From Mesorhizobium sp. B2-3-12 (GTDB lineage: Bacteria; Pseudomonadota; Alphaproteobacteria; Rhizobiales; Rhizobiaceae), in the NCBI RefSeq assembly GCF_006442205.1, contig NZ_VFVR01000007.1, positions 1 to 64,000 of the forward strand: a stretch of DNA of 64,000 nt, in the 5' to 3' direction. The stretch's first letter is position 1. Every line of letters starts with the position of its first letter. This document shows positions 1-8,173 of this stretch, piece by piece. Under the pieces are notes generated by a model, which saw only the letters and a list, made by a program, of their open reading frames with translations, was not told the origin of the DNA and did not search any database. The position numbers and the translations under genes were made by a program.

Positions 1-435
1 CCCGTCGCACCGGCAGCTCCGGTATCGCCCGTCGCACCAGAAGCGCCGGTGTCACCTGTGGCACCCGTAGCTCCAGTAGTGCCTGTGGCACCCGTTGCAC
101 CAGGATCACCAGTCGCTCCAGTGTCACCCATAGTGCCGGTCGCACCCGTTGCGCCAGTCGCACCGGCAGCTCCGGTATCGCCCGTTGCACCGGCAGCTCC
201 GGTATCGCCCGTCGCACCAGAAGCGCCGGTGTCACCTGTGGCACCCGTTGCACCAGGATCACCAGTCGCTCCAGTGTCACCCATAGCGCCGGTCGCACCC
301 GTTGCGCCAGTCGCACCGGCAGCTCCGGTATCGCCGGTCGCTCCGTTAGAGCCGGTCGCACCTGTTCCGCCTGTCGCTCCGGTCGCTCCAGTAGAGCCGG
401 TCGCGCCTGTCGCTCCGGTCGCACCCACACCACCA
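1..435. repeat. Collagen-type 9-nt triplet-codon array with a larger tandem block
   Basis: The array encodes Gly-x-y triplets on the minus strand. Above the 9-nt periodicity there is a longer duplication: bases 11-67 recur at 191-247, and the segment after 94 recurs after 247. The two copies differ by a 27-nt insertion (three Gly-x-y units) in the first. This points to slipped-strand or recombinational change in whole-triplet steps, which keeps the frame open. Confidence 0.85.
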
Positions 436-1358
436 GTAAGAAGGACGGGGTCGCCGTCATTACTACTGCCATCAGTACTAGTTATCCACAGAGTAGCGTC
501 GTGATTGAATGTAATGTTGCTCGAAGGATTCGACGTGGACCAGATCTGAACATCACCGTCGTCATCGAAGCCACTCGGGCCTATACCTGATCCAGTATCG
601 GTTTCAATGCGCAATGTTTCAGAGTCCGTATAATTAACGGGAACAAAGAGTTGTGTGGCGAAATCCGTCCCTTGATTTTCACTAACCGTAAACTCACCTA
701 TAACGACGCTCTGACCATTTATACGTGATACGATATAGTAAAACCCGCCGCTGTCAGCGTCTGCGGGTATTTTTACTGTGACGTAATTCAATGCCATCAC
801 GCCGGAATAACTCGTTACGCCCGCCTTGGTCAGCGGGACGCGCGCCATGCCCCTAGCGTCGTCCAGTTCCCAGCTTCCGCCTTTCGCCGCGGAACCCACC
901 AAGCCCGATGCGGCCGCGACTGGAGCGCCGGTCACACGCGCAAGGGCATCCACGAAAGCACGTCCGCGGGCGCCTTCGCCCGCCTGGCAGCTCCACAGCA
1001 GGAGACTGCCGTCAGGCCCCAGCGCGTCGCCGATAGTAGCGAGATCGCCGCCGTGCCGATCAAGATCGGACACCGACAGCGATCCGGCGCCGAAGTCGAG
1101 TTTGCCAGGACGGCCGTGAACGACAATGTGAATCGCATCCAGGCCGTCTTGGCCGCGCAACGCGTGCGCGATCTCCTGAGAAGCTGGCAAAGCACCGCTA
1201 AGAAGAACCGGTTGAACGCCGGGCCGCATGCCCGCGACGAGCACTGGAATATCGGTGACCGCAATATCAATGAAGACGATTTCTTTTGTCCGTAAGAGGT
1301 TCTCCGCCGAGGTCTTCATCATTGGAACTGACCTTCCCTGTTTCCCGCCCATTGTCAT
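1..1358 (-). CDS. DUF4347-domain protein with collagen-like repeats (3' end outside window)
   Basis: Reading the minus strand from the ATG at 1358 gives an open frame to the window edge, so only the N-terminal ~452 residues are seen. Residues about 28-200 resemble the DUF4347 domain found at the start of large bacterial adhesins (IVFIDIAV, AIHIVVHGRPG, LLLWSCQAGEGARG). A region of about 100 residues without a recognised domain follows, then from about residue 307 an uninterrupted Gly-Ala-Thr / Gly-Asp-Thr collagen-like triplet array. The ATG overlaps the stop of the upstream gene as ATGA, so the two are probably translationally coupled; a second ATG lies 6 bases downstream. Likely role, by inference: a large exported surface protein or adhesin. 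No signal peptide is visible, which fits other DUF4347 proteins. The C-terminus and any secretion signal lie outside the window. Confidence 0.8.
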   Translation of the reverse strand, partial: MTMGGKQGRSVPMMKTSAENLLRTKEIVFIDIAVTDIPVLVAGMRPGVQPVLLSGALPASQEIAHALRGQDGLDAIHIVVHGRPGKLDFGAGSLSVSDLDRHGGDLATIGDALGPDGSLLLWSCQAGEGARGRAFVDALARVTGAPVAAASGLVGSAAKGGSWELDDARGMARVPLTKAGVTSYSGVMALNYVTVKIPADADSGGFYYIVSRINGQSVVIGEFTVSENQGTDFATQLFVPVNYTDSETLRIETDTGSGIGPSGFDDDGDVQIWSTSNPSSNITFNHDATLWITSTDGSSNDGDPVLLTGGVGATGATGATGSTGATGATGGTGATGSNGATGDTGAAGATGATGATGAMGDTGATGDPGATGATGDTGASGATGDTGAAGATGDTGAAGATGATGATGTMGDTGATGDPGATGATGTTGATGATGDTGASGATGDTGAAGAT

Positions 1359-1741
1359 TCTCCCGCCTTGAATCTTGTCACGACCGACACCTTGGAACCG
1401 GCGTCGCCCAGCATTTCCAAGGTCGCCGCGTCGTAAGTCGCGGCGGCATTGGGATTGGTTTTCGAAAAGAGCGCGATCCTGCCATTGACCATCATTGCGG
1501 CATCGCCATCGGCGACGGTGAAAGGTCCACGCGCCTTGACCGGAACAGGAATTCGGCCGGCAAAATGGCTCCTCGGGACAACAAACTCCCCGATCGTCGC
1601 CTTAGCGCCGTCGAGGTTCGCGATAATCAGATATTTGTTGGGTTTCGCCGATAGTCGCCATGAGAGGATGATGTGATCATCGTTCGGCGCACCTTGGGCG
1701 GCAGCCATTGCGGGATCGGCGAAAATCACTGCGGAGGCCAT
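1355..1741 (-). CDS. Small hypothetical protein, probably exported
   Basis: A 128-residue protein with no recognised family. The N-terminus (MASAVIFADPAMAAAQ) resembles the hydrophobic core and Ala-x-Ala cleavage site of a signal peptide but lacks an obvious positively charged n-region. A stop lies 18 codons upstream with no other start codon between, and AGGA sits 7 bases before the ATG, so this start is favoured. The mature part is mixed alpha/beta-like with short hydrophobic strands (HIILSW, YLIIANL). It overlaps the DUF4347 collagen-like gene by ATGA, so the pair is one operon and the small protein may act with that surface protein. The frame is real; the function is unknown. Confidence 0.65.
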   Translation of the reverse strand: MASAVIFADPAMAAAQGAPNDDHIILSWRLSAKPNKYLIIANLDGAKATIGEFVVPRSHFAGRIPVPVKARGPFTVADGDAAMMVNGRIALFSKTNPNAAATYDAATLEMLGDAGSKVSVVTRFKAGE

Positions 1742-2650
1742 GACAAGATCCTGTCGATTCGGATTGCGGTTTGAGCTGAAGGGGCCAGGCGACTACGCAC
1801 CAAGTGACTAGGTTTGACGTGCCTGCAGGTTGCGAGGCAGGCGGAACACGACGACGCAGGCACTCTGCCCGGTGAGCGGCGCTGCTCTGCCCTGGCCGGC
1901 GGTGCCGTGGACGTCGTCGCGGCGGCAATTCTCGATGTACGGCCAAGAAACGTTGTATGGTCCGACGGAAGTATGAACGGGCCTTTGCCGCTCAAGCTCT
2001 CGGGGATTTGTTTTGCCGAATACGTGCGGATGATATTCTGCGGCGCAGAGGCCGAAGCCCATATCGCGGTCGCATTGTGTCGTGCGCGGTATCACCCAGC
2101 CAGCCCCCTTCACCTGTGTCGCAATTTTCAGCGACAACTTGCGAGGGAGACGACTACTTGCAAGAAAGCATCAATCTCAGCGAAATGTCGATCTGCTCAA
2201 CCGACACAGCACCTTAGTGCACATCACCACGCTGCGCATCTCAAACGCAAGGCAGTCTTGCTCTCGATACTTTTTAGCTTTGCAGACTTCCATGGCCAGA
2301 TAGCATTCGACTGACCAATGGCTCCTCTCCCGCTATATAAGTATTGAGTAAATTTGAAATATTCATGGTTGTAAATGGACCGATTTACGTATGGCAACCT
2401 CAGGGAGTAGGTTGCATGTTAAGAAAAATCAATGCAAATCTGTGGCTTAGATATTTTCGCATGAGACCTCTATAGGGTCGTATACGCCTTATGTTTGATG
2501 CGGATGATTAACGGGTGAGAGCAGCCTCCTCCGAAGAAAGTATCCTTTTACGCCAGGACGAATGTTGGCTAGTGCTGCGATCGAGGGCATGTTCCGACAT
2601 AATCGCCGCAATTTCGCAAAAATCCCGCAACCGCCCACTGGGGAATCCGC
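1742..2650. other. Long intergenic region, AT-richer in its right half
   Basis: About 900 bases without a convincing gene. Overlapping reading frames on both strands (for example 1814-2314 plus and 1808-2137 minus) have no family signature and arginine- or cysteine-rich compositions typical of out-of-frame translation. The segment 2320-2480 is clearly AT-richer than its surroundings and probably carries the promoter of the glycosyltransferase gene at 2651. A short perfect palindrome at 2371-2388 is listed separately. Confidence 0.5.
2371..2388. promoter_or_regulatory. Short palindrome, possible operator
   Basis: GTAAAT and ATTTAC form a perfect 6-bp inverted repeat around a 6-base centre (GGACCG), flanked further out by GGTTG and CAACC. 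It lies in AT-rich DNA about 265 bases before the glycosyltransferase gene. No regulator can be named; chance occurrence is possible. Confidence 0.2.
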
Positions 2651-3778
2651 GTGAGCACTATTGGCCTGTGCATGATCGTCAAGAACGAGGCAAAGGTTAT
2701 CCTGAATTGCCTCACCAGCGCGCTTCCCCTCGTTGACTACGTGCTCATCGTAGACACGGGTTCCGAGGACGGCACACAGGAGCTCATCCGAAGTTTCCTC
2801 GCCAAGCACAGCCTTCAGGGAACCGTCATCGACGAGCCTTGGCGGAACTTCGCATACAATCGCAACTTCGCGCTCGAGCGACTGCGCGACGTCGAAGCGG
2901 TTCACTATGCAATGATCATAGATGCCGACGATGTCCTGATCATGGATCCGGCTTTCGATCCGATCGCATTCAAGTCACGGATGGAGCACGACCTGTACGA
3001 CGTCGAAGTGTTTCATGGTGACATTTCGTTCTATCGCCCTCAGATTTGTCGCAACCGACTGCCTTTCTCGTTCAAAGCTGTTCTGCATGAATATCTCGAG
3101 GCCCCGGCCGATCCCATCACACGGCAGAACGCCGAAGGACTTCGCATCGCGACGGGACGCGGAGGAGCCCGCAGCCAGAATCCACGGAAATACCAGGATG
3201 ACGCGGCGGTCTTGGAGATTGCGCTTGCAACCGAAGCCGACCCATTCCTGAGATCGCGCTACACATTCTACCTAGCGCAAAGCTACAGGGATTGCGGCGA
3301 ACGGCAGAAGGCGCTGGAGCAATATTTGAAGCGCGCCGACCAGGAGTTTTGGAACGAAGAGGTCTATGTTAGCCTTCTCGAGGCAGGCAATCTGATGGCG
3401 GCTCTGGATCGCTCTTTCAAAGAAGTCATCGCTGTTTACGAGCGCGCGACCCAGACGGTACCCGCTCGCACGGAGGCGTTGCACGCGGCGAGCCGCTACT
3501 GCCGCAACCTCGGCCACTACGCGGAAGGACAGGAGTATGCGCAACGCGGCCTAGGCGTCGATAGGCCCGCGGGCCTTTTCGTTCAGCCTTGGGTCTACGA
3601 CTACGGGTTGCTCGATGAGTTCTCGGTCAACGCATATTGGGCCGGCGCATATCGGAAGTCGCTCGATGCTTGCCTGACGTTGTTGGCGTCGGACAAAGTG
3701 CCAAGGGACATGCTAAAGCGAGTGGTGGCCAATGCGCGATTCGCCGCCGATAAACTCGCATCCGCATCCCAATCATGA
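2651..3778 (+). CDS. Family 2 glycosyltransferase with TPR-like C-terminus
   Basis: A 375-residue protein starting at GTG, with GGGGA as a good ribosome site 6 bases before it. The N-terminus (GLCMIVKNEA, then LIVDTGSEDGT) is the classical GT2 nucleotide-sugar-binding fold, and IIDADD near residue 97 supplies the DxD-type metal motif. From about residue 190 the sequence is helical with TPR-like spacing (YTFYLAQSYRDCG, KALEQYLKRA). This matches the tetratricopeptide-containing glycosyltransferases common in proteobacterial surface-glycan or glycoprotein loci. It probably works in the cytoplasm, transferring a sugar from an NDP-sugar to a glycan or protein acceptor; the TPR part may bind the acceptor. 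It stands alone on the plus strand. Confidence 0.85.
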   Translation: MSTIGLCMIVKNEAKVILNCLTSALPLVDYVLIVDTGSEDGTQELIRSFLAKHSLQGTVIDEPWRNFAYNRNFALERLRDVEAVHYAMIIDADDVLIMDPAFDPIAFKSRMEHDLYDVEVFHGDISFYRPQICRNRLPFSFKAVLHEYLEAPADPITRQNAEGLRIATGRGGARSQNPRKYQDDAAVLEIALATEADPFLRSRYTFYLAQSYRDCGERQKALEQYLKRADQEFWNEEVYVSLLEAGNLMAALDRSFKEVIAVYERATQTVPARTEALHAASRYCRNLGHYAEGQEYAQRGLGVDRPAGLFVQPWVYDYGLLDEFSVNAYWAGAYRKSLDACLTLLASDKVPRDMLKRVVANARFAADKLASASQS

Positions 3779-3979
3779 AGTCGTAGAAGACTCTTTTGCA
3801 TACCTTCGGAGAAGATCGCCTCGCCCACCGTTGTCCCCTGTGGCCGCTTCCGAGCAACCTACTTTTTCATGGAATGGCCAAAAGCCTGCTCTCAGATGGC
3901 GGCAGGAGGACAGGGTAGGCGTGCCGAAATTCGTTGGGCCCAAAACAGAAGGTAAAGGTTAGAGCGTCTGGATCCGAAA

Positions 3980-4891
3980 TTGCGCCGACGGGATTTCTTA
4001 GGTTTGCTAGCATGGTCAGGTGCCAGCTCCGTGGTCCCGGTAGCGTCGACACATTCGAGCCGTTGGGAAAGGGCCCACATGGTCTTGCCCCCCAGTCTCC
4101 CCTCTCACCTGCGGACCGCGCCTATCGAACTCGCAGGGAACTGGGGCCGCATGTTGGAGGGAGCGGCCGCGCAGGTCATCGAAAGGATGCGGCAAGCATG
4201 CCTGGACGGCGTCCGACTCGTCTCGGACCGCCAGCCGACCCGCCTGCGTATCGAAGAGCATACATCCGGCCCTCCCGCTATTTGGCTACAAGCAGACCAG
4301 AGCGATATGGCATGGGTCATCGTCGACATCGGCGAACGCGACTGGTCAAAGCTTGCCTATCAATTTGGCCATGAACTCGGCCATGTGCTCGCCAACAGTT
4401 GGCAAGCCAACGCCAAGCCAGCGGCACCTTGCCAATGGCTCGAGGAAGCCATGGTCGAAGCATTCTCGTTGCGCGGGCTTCGGCCCCTGGCGACTGGTTG
4501 GAAAGACATTCCGCCGTTCGCCGGTGACAACGCCTTCGGCGATGCCATCGCCAAATATCGTCAGAACATTCTTCACCGCTATGCGGGACTCGCCGAGAGC
4601 CAAGGCCTCACCCGTGATGCCACGACTTAGTTCGCCAACCACCGCAGTAAGATCGAAATTCCCGCTCTTAATCCGTTTGCGCAGGCGATGAGCCTGACAA
4701 TCCTCGCTGAATACGATCGGGTTCCGGATTGTGTTGAGGCAATTGGCGCGCTCAACCGTTGGCCTGGCCGTAGTGGAGTTCCACTTGGTGAATATCTGCA
4801 GCGATGGAAAGAGAGTTGCGCGGAACTGCGAACCTCTCCGCATTTGCCGCTCCGCTTGGGCGAGCTGTTGGGGGGCACGCCTAGGAGGTAG
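3980..4891 (+). pseudogene. Tat-exported HExxH metallopeptidase-like gene split by an in-frame TAG
   Basis: Translation from TTG at 3980 begins MRRRDFLGLL, a twin-arginine signal, and contains HELGH at residues 131-135 followed by a Glu-rich segment (LEEAMVEAF) that could supply the third zinc ligand. It stops at TAG 4628-4630 after 216 residues. The same frame then stays open to the TAG at 4889-4891 and reads as ordinary protein (FANHRSKIEIPALNPFAQAM, then LTILAEYDRVP), which is what a broken ~303-residue gene would give. Either the gene is a recent nonsense pseudogene, a shortened protein is made, or the amber codon is read through. The HExxH core lies upstream of the stop, so a truncated product could retain metal binding. 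The substrate is unknown. Confidence 0.65.
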
Positions 4892-5437
4892 GGCATACAG
4901 CGCCGTCGGTCCGGTCATCTGGGAATGTTGTCTTTATGCCCAAACTTCCGAGTCGGGTACGCCAGGTGCCAATCACGCTGCACCCTTCTACGCCTTCGTT
5001 ATTCGTTTGGATGAATTCTCCTCATATAATCAATAGCATATATATCGACGTCGCCGGCGCGCAATTTCAGGATCCTGCCGGTCAGGCCCGGCGCCGCTAG
5101 CCCCAACCCCGCTGGCGCCGGGCCGCGCGCCGTTCAGGTAAGAAAGTCTCGCAAGCGGCCCGACAGCCTGTTGGGGTACAATTTGTCTGACCGTCGGGCC
5201 TGACCGGCTCCGTGGGTGGCGTTGCCGGCTGGAAGCAATGCTAATATTAGCTTCTTGGAACTAACAGGTCCCACAGCCGTTTTCCCCGGCTTTGTGCTTC
5301 AGCGATGAAGTGCGTGCTTCTCGTCTGGGCGATCATTGCGGTGGGTCGGTCGTCGCGGTCCTGCAGCGTTCGAGCTGGTGTGCTCAATCGGCAAAAGTCG
5401 CCGCCCTACTGAACAAAAATGTATTCACGCAGCGAAG
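4892..5437. other. Intergenic region with a large imperfect inverted repeat
   Basis: No gene is visible between the broken metallopeptidase and the minus-strand transferase that ends at 5438. The segment carries the ~130-base inverted repeat described separately. An AGGAGGT sequence at 4881-4887 looks like a strong ribosome site, but no start codon follows at a useful distance. Confidence 0.5.
5077..5208. repeat. About 130-base imperfect inverted repeat (foldback element)
   Basis: The outer arms 5077-5092 and 5193-5208 match in inverted orientation at 15 of 16 bases. Further inwards CCCCAAC, GCTG and CGGGCCGC also recur in inverted order, so the pairing extends over most of the element with internal bulges. 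The whole could fold into one long hairpin. It may be a small non-coding mobile or palindromic intergenic element of the kind found in rhizobia, or a strong bidirectional terminator. It is not seen elsewhere in the window. Confidence 0.55.
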
Positions 5438-6490
5438 TCACAGAAGTCCGAAGCGATAGAGGGCGCTGACCGCACGCGGACGAAAGATCGCACCATAACG
5501 ACCGGCCACCGGCTCACCCCAACTCTGCTTGTAGTCTTGTCCGGAGCCGAGATCGAAACGGCGATATCCAGCGCTTGCTGCCCATTGGACCGCGGCCTCC
5601 ATTATGCGGATACCGACCCAAAGGTGGTCGTATTCGGGGTCACGGACAATGCATTGGCCGAGTACTACGCCGTCCTGACACATCAGGACGACGCCAGCCG
5701 TGCGCCGGTCGCCGTCGAGCAGATGTAAGGTGTGGAACTGAATTGGGCTGTTAGCGGTCTGCCGCTTAATGAAGGCGCGCCAGAACCGCAGGCGGTCGGC
5801 GGCAGCTACGGTCTCCTCGGCTTCGTTGCCTTCCCACATGCGGCCCCATTGGTCGCAGCACCATTCCAGGTCGCTCTCGTCGTCGATGCGAAGCCGCATG
5901 AATTCGTCGCAGCGCTGGCGGGCCTTGCGCACATTTTTACGGTGATTGCGGCTCCAGCGCGCCTCATAGTCGCTCCGCAGATCGATGCTGTAGTTGTCAG
6001 GGGACCAGTAGGACCGCGGATGGAGGTCCACGACGCTCTTGTCGAGCCCCGCCTCGACCCGCACCTCGACGCCCAAAGCGTGCAGCGCCCGACCAAGCGC
6101 GGCGGGAGAGGACGCTGGCGCGATCACGCCGGAAAGCGCTTGATAGGTCACGGGCTCCCAGTATCGGCGGCGGCGACGCAGGGAGACGAGCGCGGTCGGC
6201 TTTCCATCCTCCTCCGCCAGAGCGTGGCGCTTGCGGGCGCTCGTGGGCCGGGTGAGCTCGCGATAAACGTCGCGGTCGCAGCCAGGAATGGCCGGCAGGG
6301 CGCCCAGGGCCTGGTCGAGGGTCGAGTTCCAGGCGTCGAACCAGGCGATGTGAACGCCGCGCGTGGTAAAGCGAGTGACGGCGCGAGCAATGGAGATCAC
6401 GGCGGGCGCCGCGACATGGCCCAGCGCACACTTCAAACCCGAGCCGGCGTGGTTCGCTCGGGCGGAATCTATGGCGTCAGAGTGGCTCAT
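5438..6490 (-). CDS. FemAB/CelD-like GNAT-fold acyltransferase
   Basis: A 350-residue cytoplasmic protein. The central stretch (YSIDLRSDYEARW, then NHRKNVRKARQR) and the C-terminal GNAT-like stretch (GVVLMCQDGVVLGQ, RIMEAAVQWA, RRFDLGSGQDYKQSWG) are typical of the BcsL/CelD (PF13480) and FemAB-related acyltransferases common in exopolysaccharide loci. The likely role is acylation or aminoacylation of a glycan or lipid-linked precursor; donor and acceptor cannot be read from the sequence. It lies downstream of and co-directional with the flippase and the DegT aminotransferase (gaps 78 and 60 bases), so the three are probably one minus-strand operon. Confidence 0.75.
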   Translation of the reverse strand: MSHSDAIDSARANHAGSGLKCALGHVAAPAVISIARAVTRFTTRGVHIAWFDAWNSTLDQALGALPAIPGCDRDVYRELTRPTSARKRHALAEEDGKPTALVSLRRRRRYWEPVTYQALSGVIAPASSPAALGRALHALGVEVRVEAGLDKSVVDLHPRSYWSPDNYSIDLRSDYEARWSRNHRKNVRKARQRCDEFMRLRIDDESDLEWCCDQWGRMWEGNEAEETVAAADRLRFWRAFIKRQTANSPIQFHTLHLLDGDRRTAGVVLMCQDGVVLGQCIVRDPEYDHLWVGIRIMEAAVQWAASAGYRRFDLGSGQDYKQSWGEPVAGRYGAIFRPRAVSALYRFGLL

Positions 6491-6568
6491 TCTCGATTTC
6501 CGTGTTCCGTCCCATTGTGCGCCAAAATTGTAGCGGGCGCGATTTACTCTTGTGGACCTGACCCGCGA

Positions 6569-8113
6569 TCAGGTTTCCCTGACCGCGGGGCCCGGTGCGG
6601 CCGCCCTTCCCTGTTCGGCTTCCTCGCCCAGGAAGTGCCGGATCAGGACTAAGGAGAAGTGCAGGCGCCCAGGCAACAAGACCTGGGCCTTGCTCAGAAG
6701 AAAAACCAGTTCGGCGGCGAAGGGATGACGGGTCCAACCCATCGCCAGGAACCAGAACACTGCGCCAAGCCCGCCACCCAGAACCGCCTGCACGACCGAT
6801 AAGTTCATGTCGAAGCCATTCAGCCCGATGACGACGAGCGGGCCCAGCGCCGTGACCAAGGTGGCGGCGGCGCTGGGCACCAGAGCCCACAGATACTCGC
6901 CTACGCTCAATTCCAGCCGACGCATCAGGAACCAAAGGCCGACCCCCACCTGGATCGGCGTGGTGGCGAAGATCGAGAGCGCCAGGGCAAAGGGGCCATG
7001 CTGGGCCGCCAGGATCATGATCAAGCTGGTGATTGGCAGGGAGATGATCCAGGCCTTGGCCGTCTCGCGGATCCCGCCGGCAGCCACCAAGGCCGGGAAC
7101 ATCAGCGGGACGGGGAAGTAGAGCATTGTGGCCGCCGCCATCACCTGCACCAGCGGGATAGAACTGTACCATTGCGGTCCCAATATGGTGTGCACCAGGG
7201 GATAGGCGAAGAGGATGACCATCGCCAGGCCCGGCCAGTGGAACGCCGTCAGACTGGCGGCGGCTCTGAGATAGGGACCCTTGAGGGGACGCCCCGTGCG
7301 CGCAAGGGCGGCGAACCCCGGCAGGGCCACCGCCGAGATCGCCGATATGACCAGGCGGCTGGGCATCTCCGTGACCTGCTGGCCTCGGCTGTAGAGGCCG
7401 ACATCGGTAGCGCCGCTGGCGCGCCCCAGCATGAAGGTCGGGATGACCTCGCCGAGCCCGGTCAGGAGACCGGTAACGGTGTTGAAGCCGCCGAACGCCA
7501 GTATGTCGCGCCATTTGGTGAACTCGATCCGGAAGATGGACAGGTCCGGTCGTATGAGGATGGCGAAGACGAAGGTGGAGAGTGGATAGCTGAGCGAGCC
7601 CCAGGCGAAGCTCATGTAGCCGACACCCATCATCACCAGGGCGGTGGTGGTGATGTTACCGACCAGCGCCGACCCCAAATTGATGGCCGCGATGCTCCAG
7701 AACTTCAGGTCGCGGCGAAGCAGAGCCACGATCGGTGACCCGATGCTGGAGAACAGATACCCGAAGGCAACCGTGCGAACAAAGTTCTCCAGACGCGGCT
7801 CGTGCGCGAAGTCGGCGTAGAAGCGCGCTGTCGCGACGAAGACGGTTGTAAGGACGATGGCCACTACCAGCATCATGGTGAAGGAGGTGCGTATTTCCTC
7901 CTTCGAAAGCTTTTCGGCGTTGACGATGTAGTTGGTCACGCCGAAGTCACGAAGGCCCTCGGCGAGCGCGAGGATGCTGGCGCCAAGGAAGGCAGCACCG
8001 ATGTCGTTGGGAGTCAAAAGCCGCGACGAGACGTAGAGCGTCGCGAAGTTGAGGATGAGGGTGGCGTACTTCTCGAAATAGACCGCGACCACCGCGCGCC
8101 GAACGTTCGCCAT
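6569..8113 (-). CDS. Oligosaccharide flippase (Wzx/RfbX-type, MOP superfamily)
   Basis: A 514-residue integral membrane protein with about 12-14 predicted transmembrane segments. The N-terminus (FATLYVSSRLLTPNDIGA) is the signature of PST/Wzx polysaccharide transporters, which flip undecaprenyl-linked repeat units across the inner membrane. The length is at the upper end of the family. A short palindrome (ACCTGA/TCAGGT) spans the stop codon. It sits between the DegT aminotransferase gene upstream and the GNAT gene downstream, all on the minus strand. It supports the reading that this locus makes a lipid-linked surface polysaccharide, although no Wzy polymerase or Wzz is in the window. Confidence 0.88.
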   Translation of the reverse strand: MANVRRAVVAVYFEKYATLILNFATLYVSSRLLTPNDIGAAFLGASILALAEGLRDFGVTNYIVNAEKLSKEEIRTSFTMMLVVAIVLTTVFVATARFYADFAHEPRLENFVRTVAFGYLFSSIGSPIVALLRRDLKFWSIAAINLGSALVGNITTTALVMMGVGYMSFAWGSLSYPLSTFVFAILIRPDLSIFRIEFTKWRDILAFGGFNTVTGLLTGLGEVIPTFMLGRASGATDVGLYSRGQQVTEMPSRLVISAISAVALPGFAALARTGRPLKGPYLRAAASLTAFHWPGLAMVILFAYPLVHTILGPQWYSSIPLVQVMAAATMLYFPVPLMFPALVAAGGIRETAKAWIISLPITSLIMILAAQHGPFALALSIFATTPIQVGVGLWFLMRRLELSVGEYLWALVPSAAATLVTALGPLVVIGLNGFDMNLSVVQAVLGGGLGAVFWFLAMGWTRHPFAAELVFLLSKAQVLLPGRLHFSLVLIRHFLGEEAEQGRAAAPGPAVRET

Positions 8114-8173
8114 TTCCTATCGCTCACTTTCGATGAGACGGGCTCGATGCAGGATCGCCAGCATATCGTGTCC

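Noticed and set aside
1..435. CRISPR-like or satellite repeat array
   Set aside because: The repeats have a 9-nt coding period with no spacers and translate to Gly-x-y on the minus strand.
1814..2314. 166-codon plus-strand frame upstream of the glycosyltransferase
   Set aside because: Cys/His/Ala-rich composition, no motif, no ribosome site, and competing frames on the other strand of equal quality.
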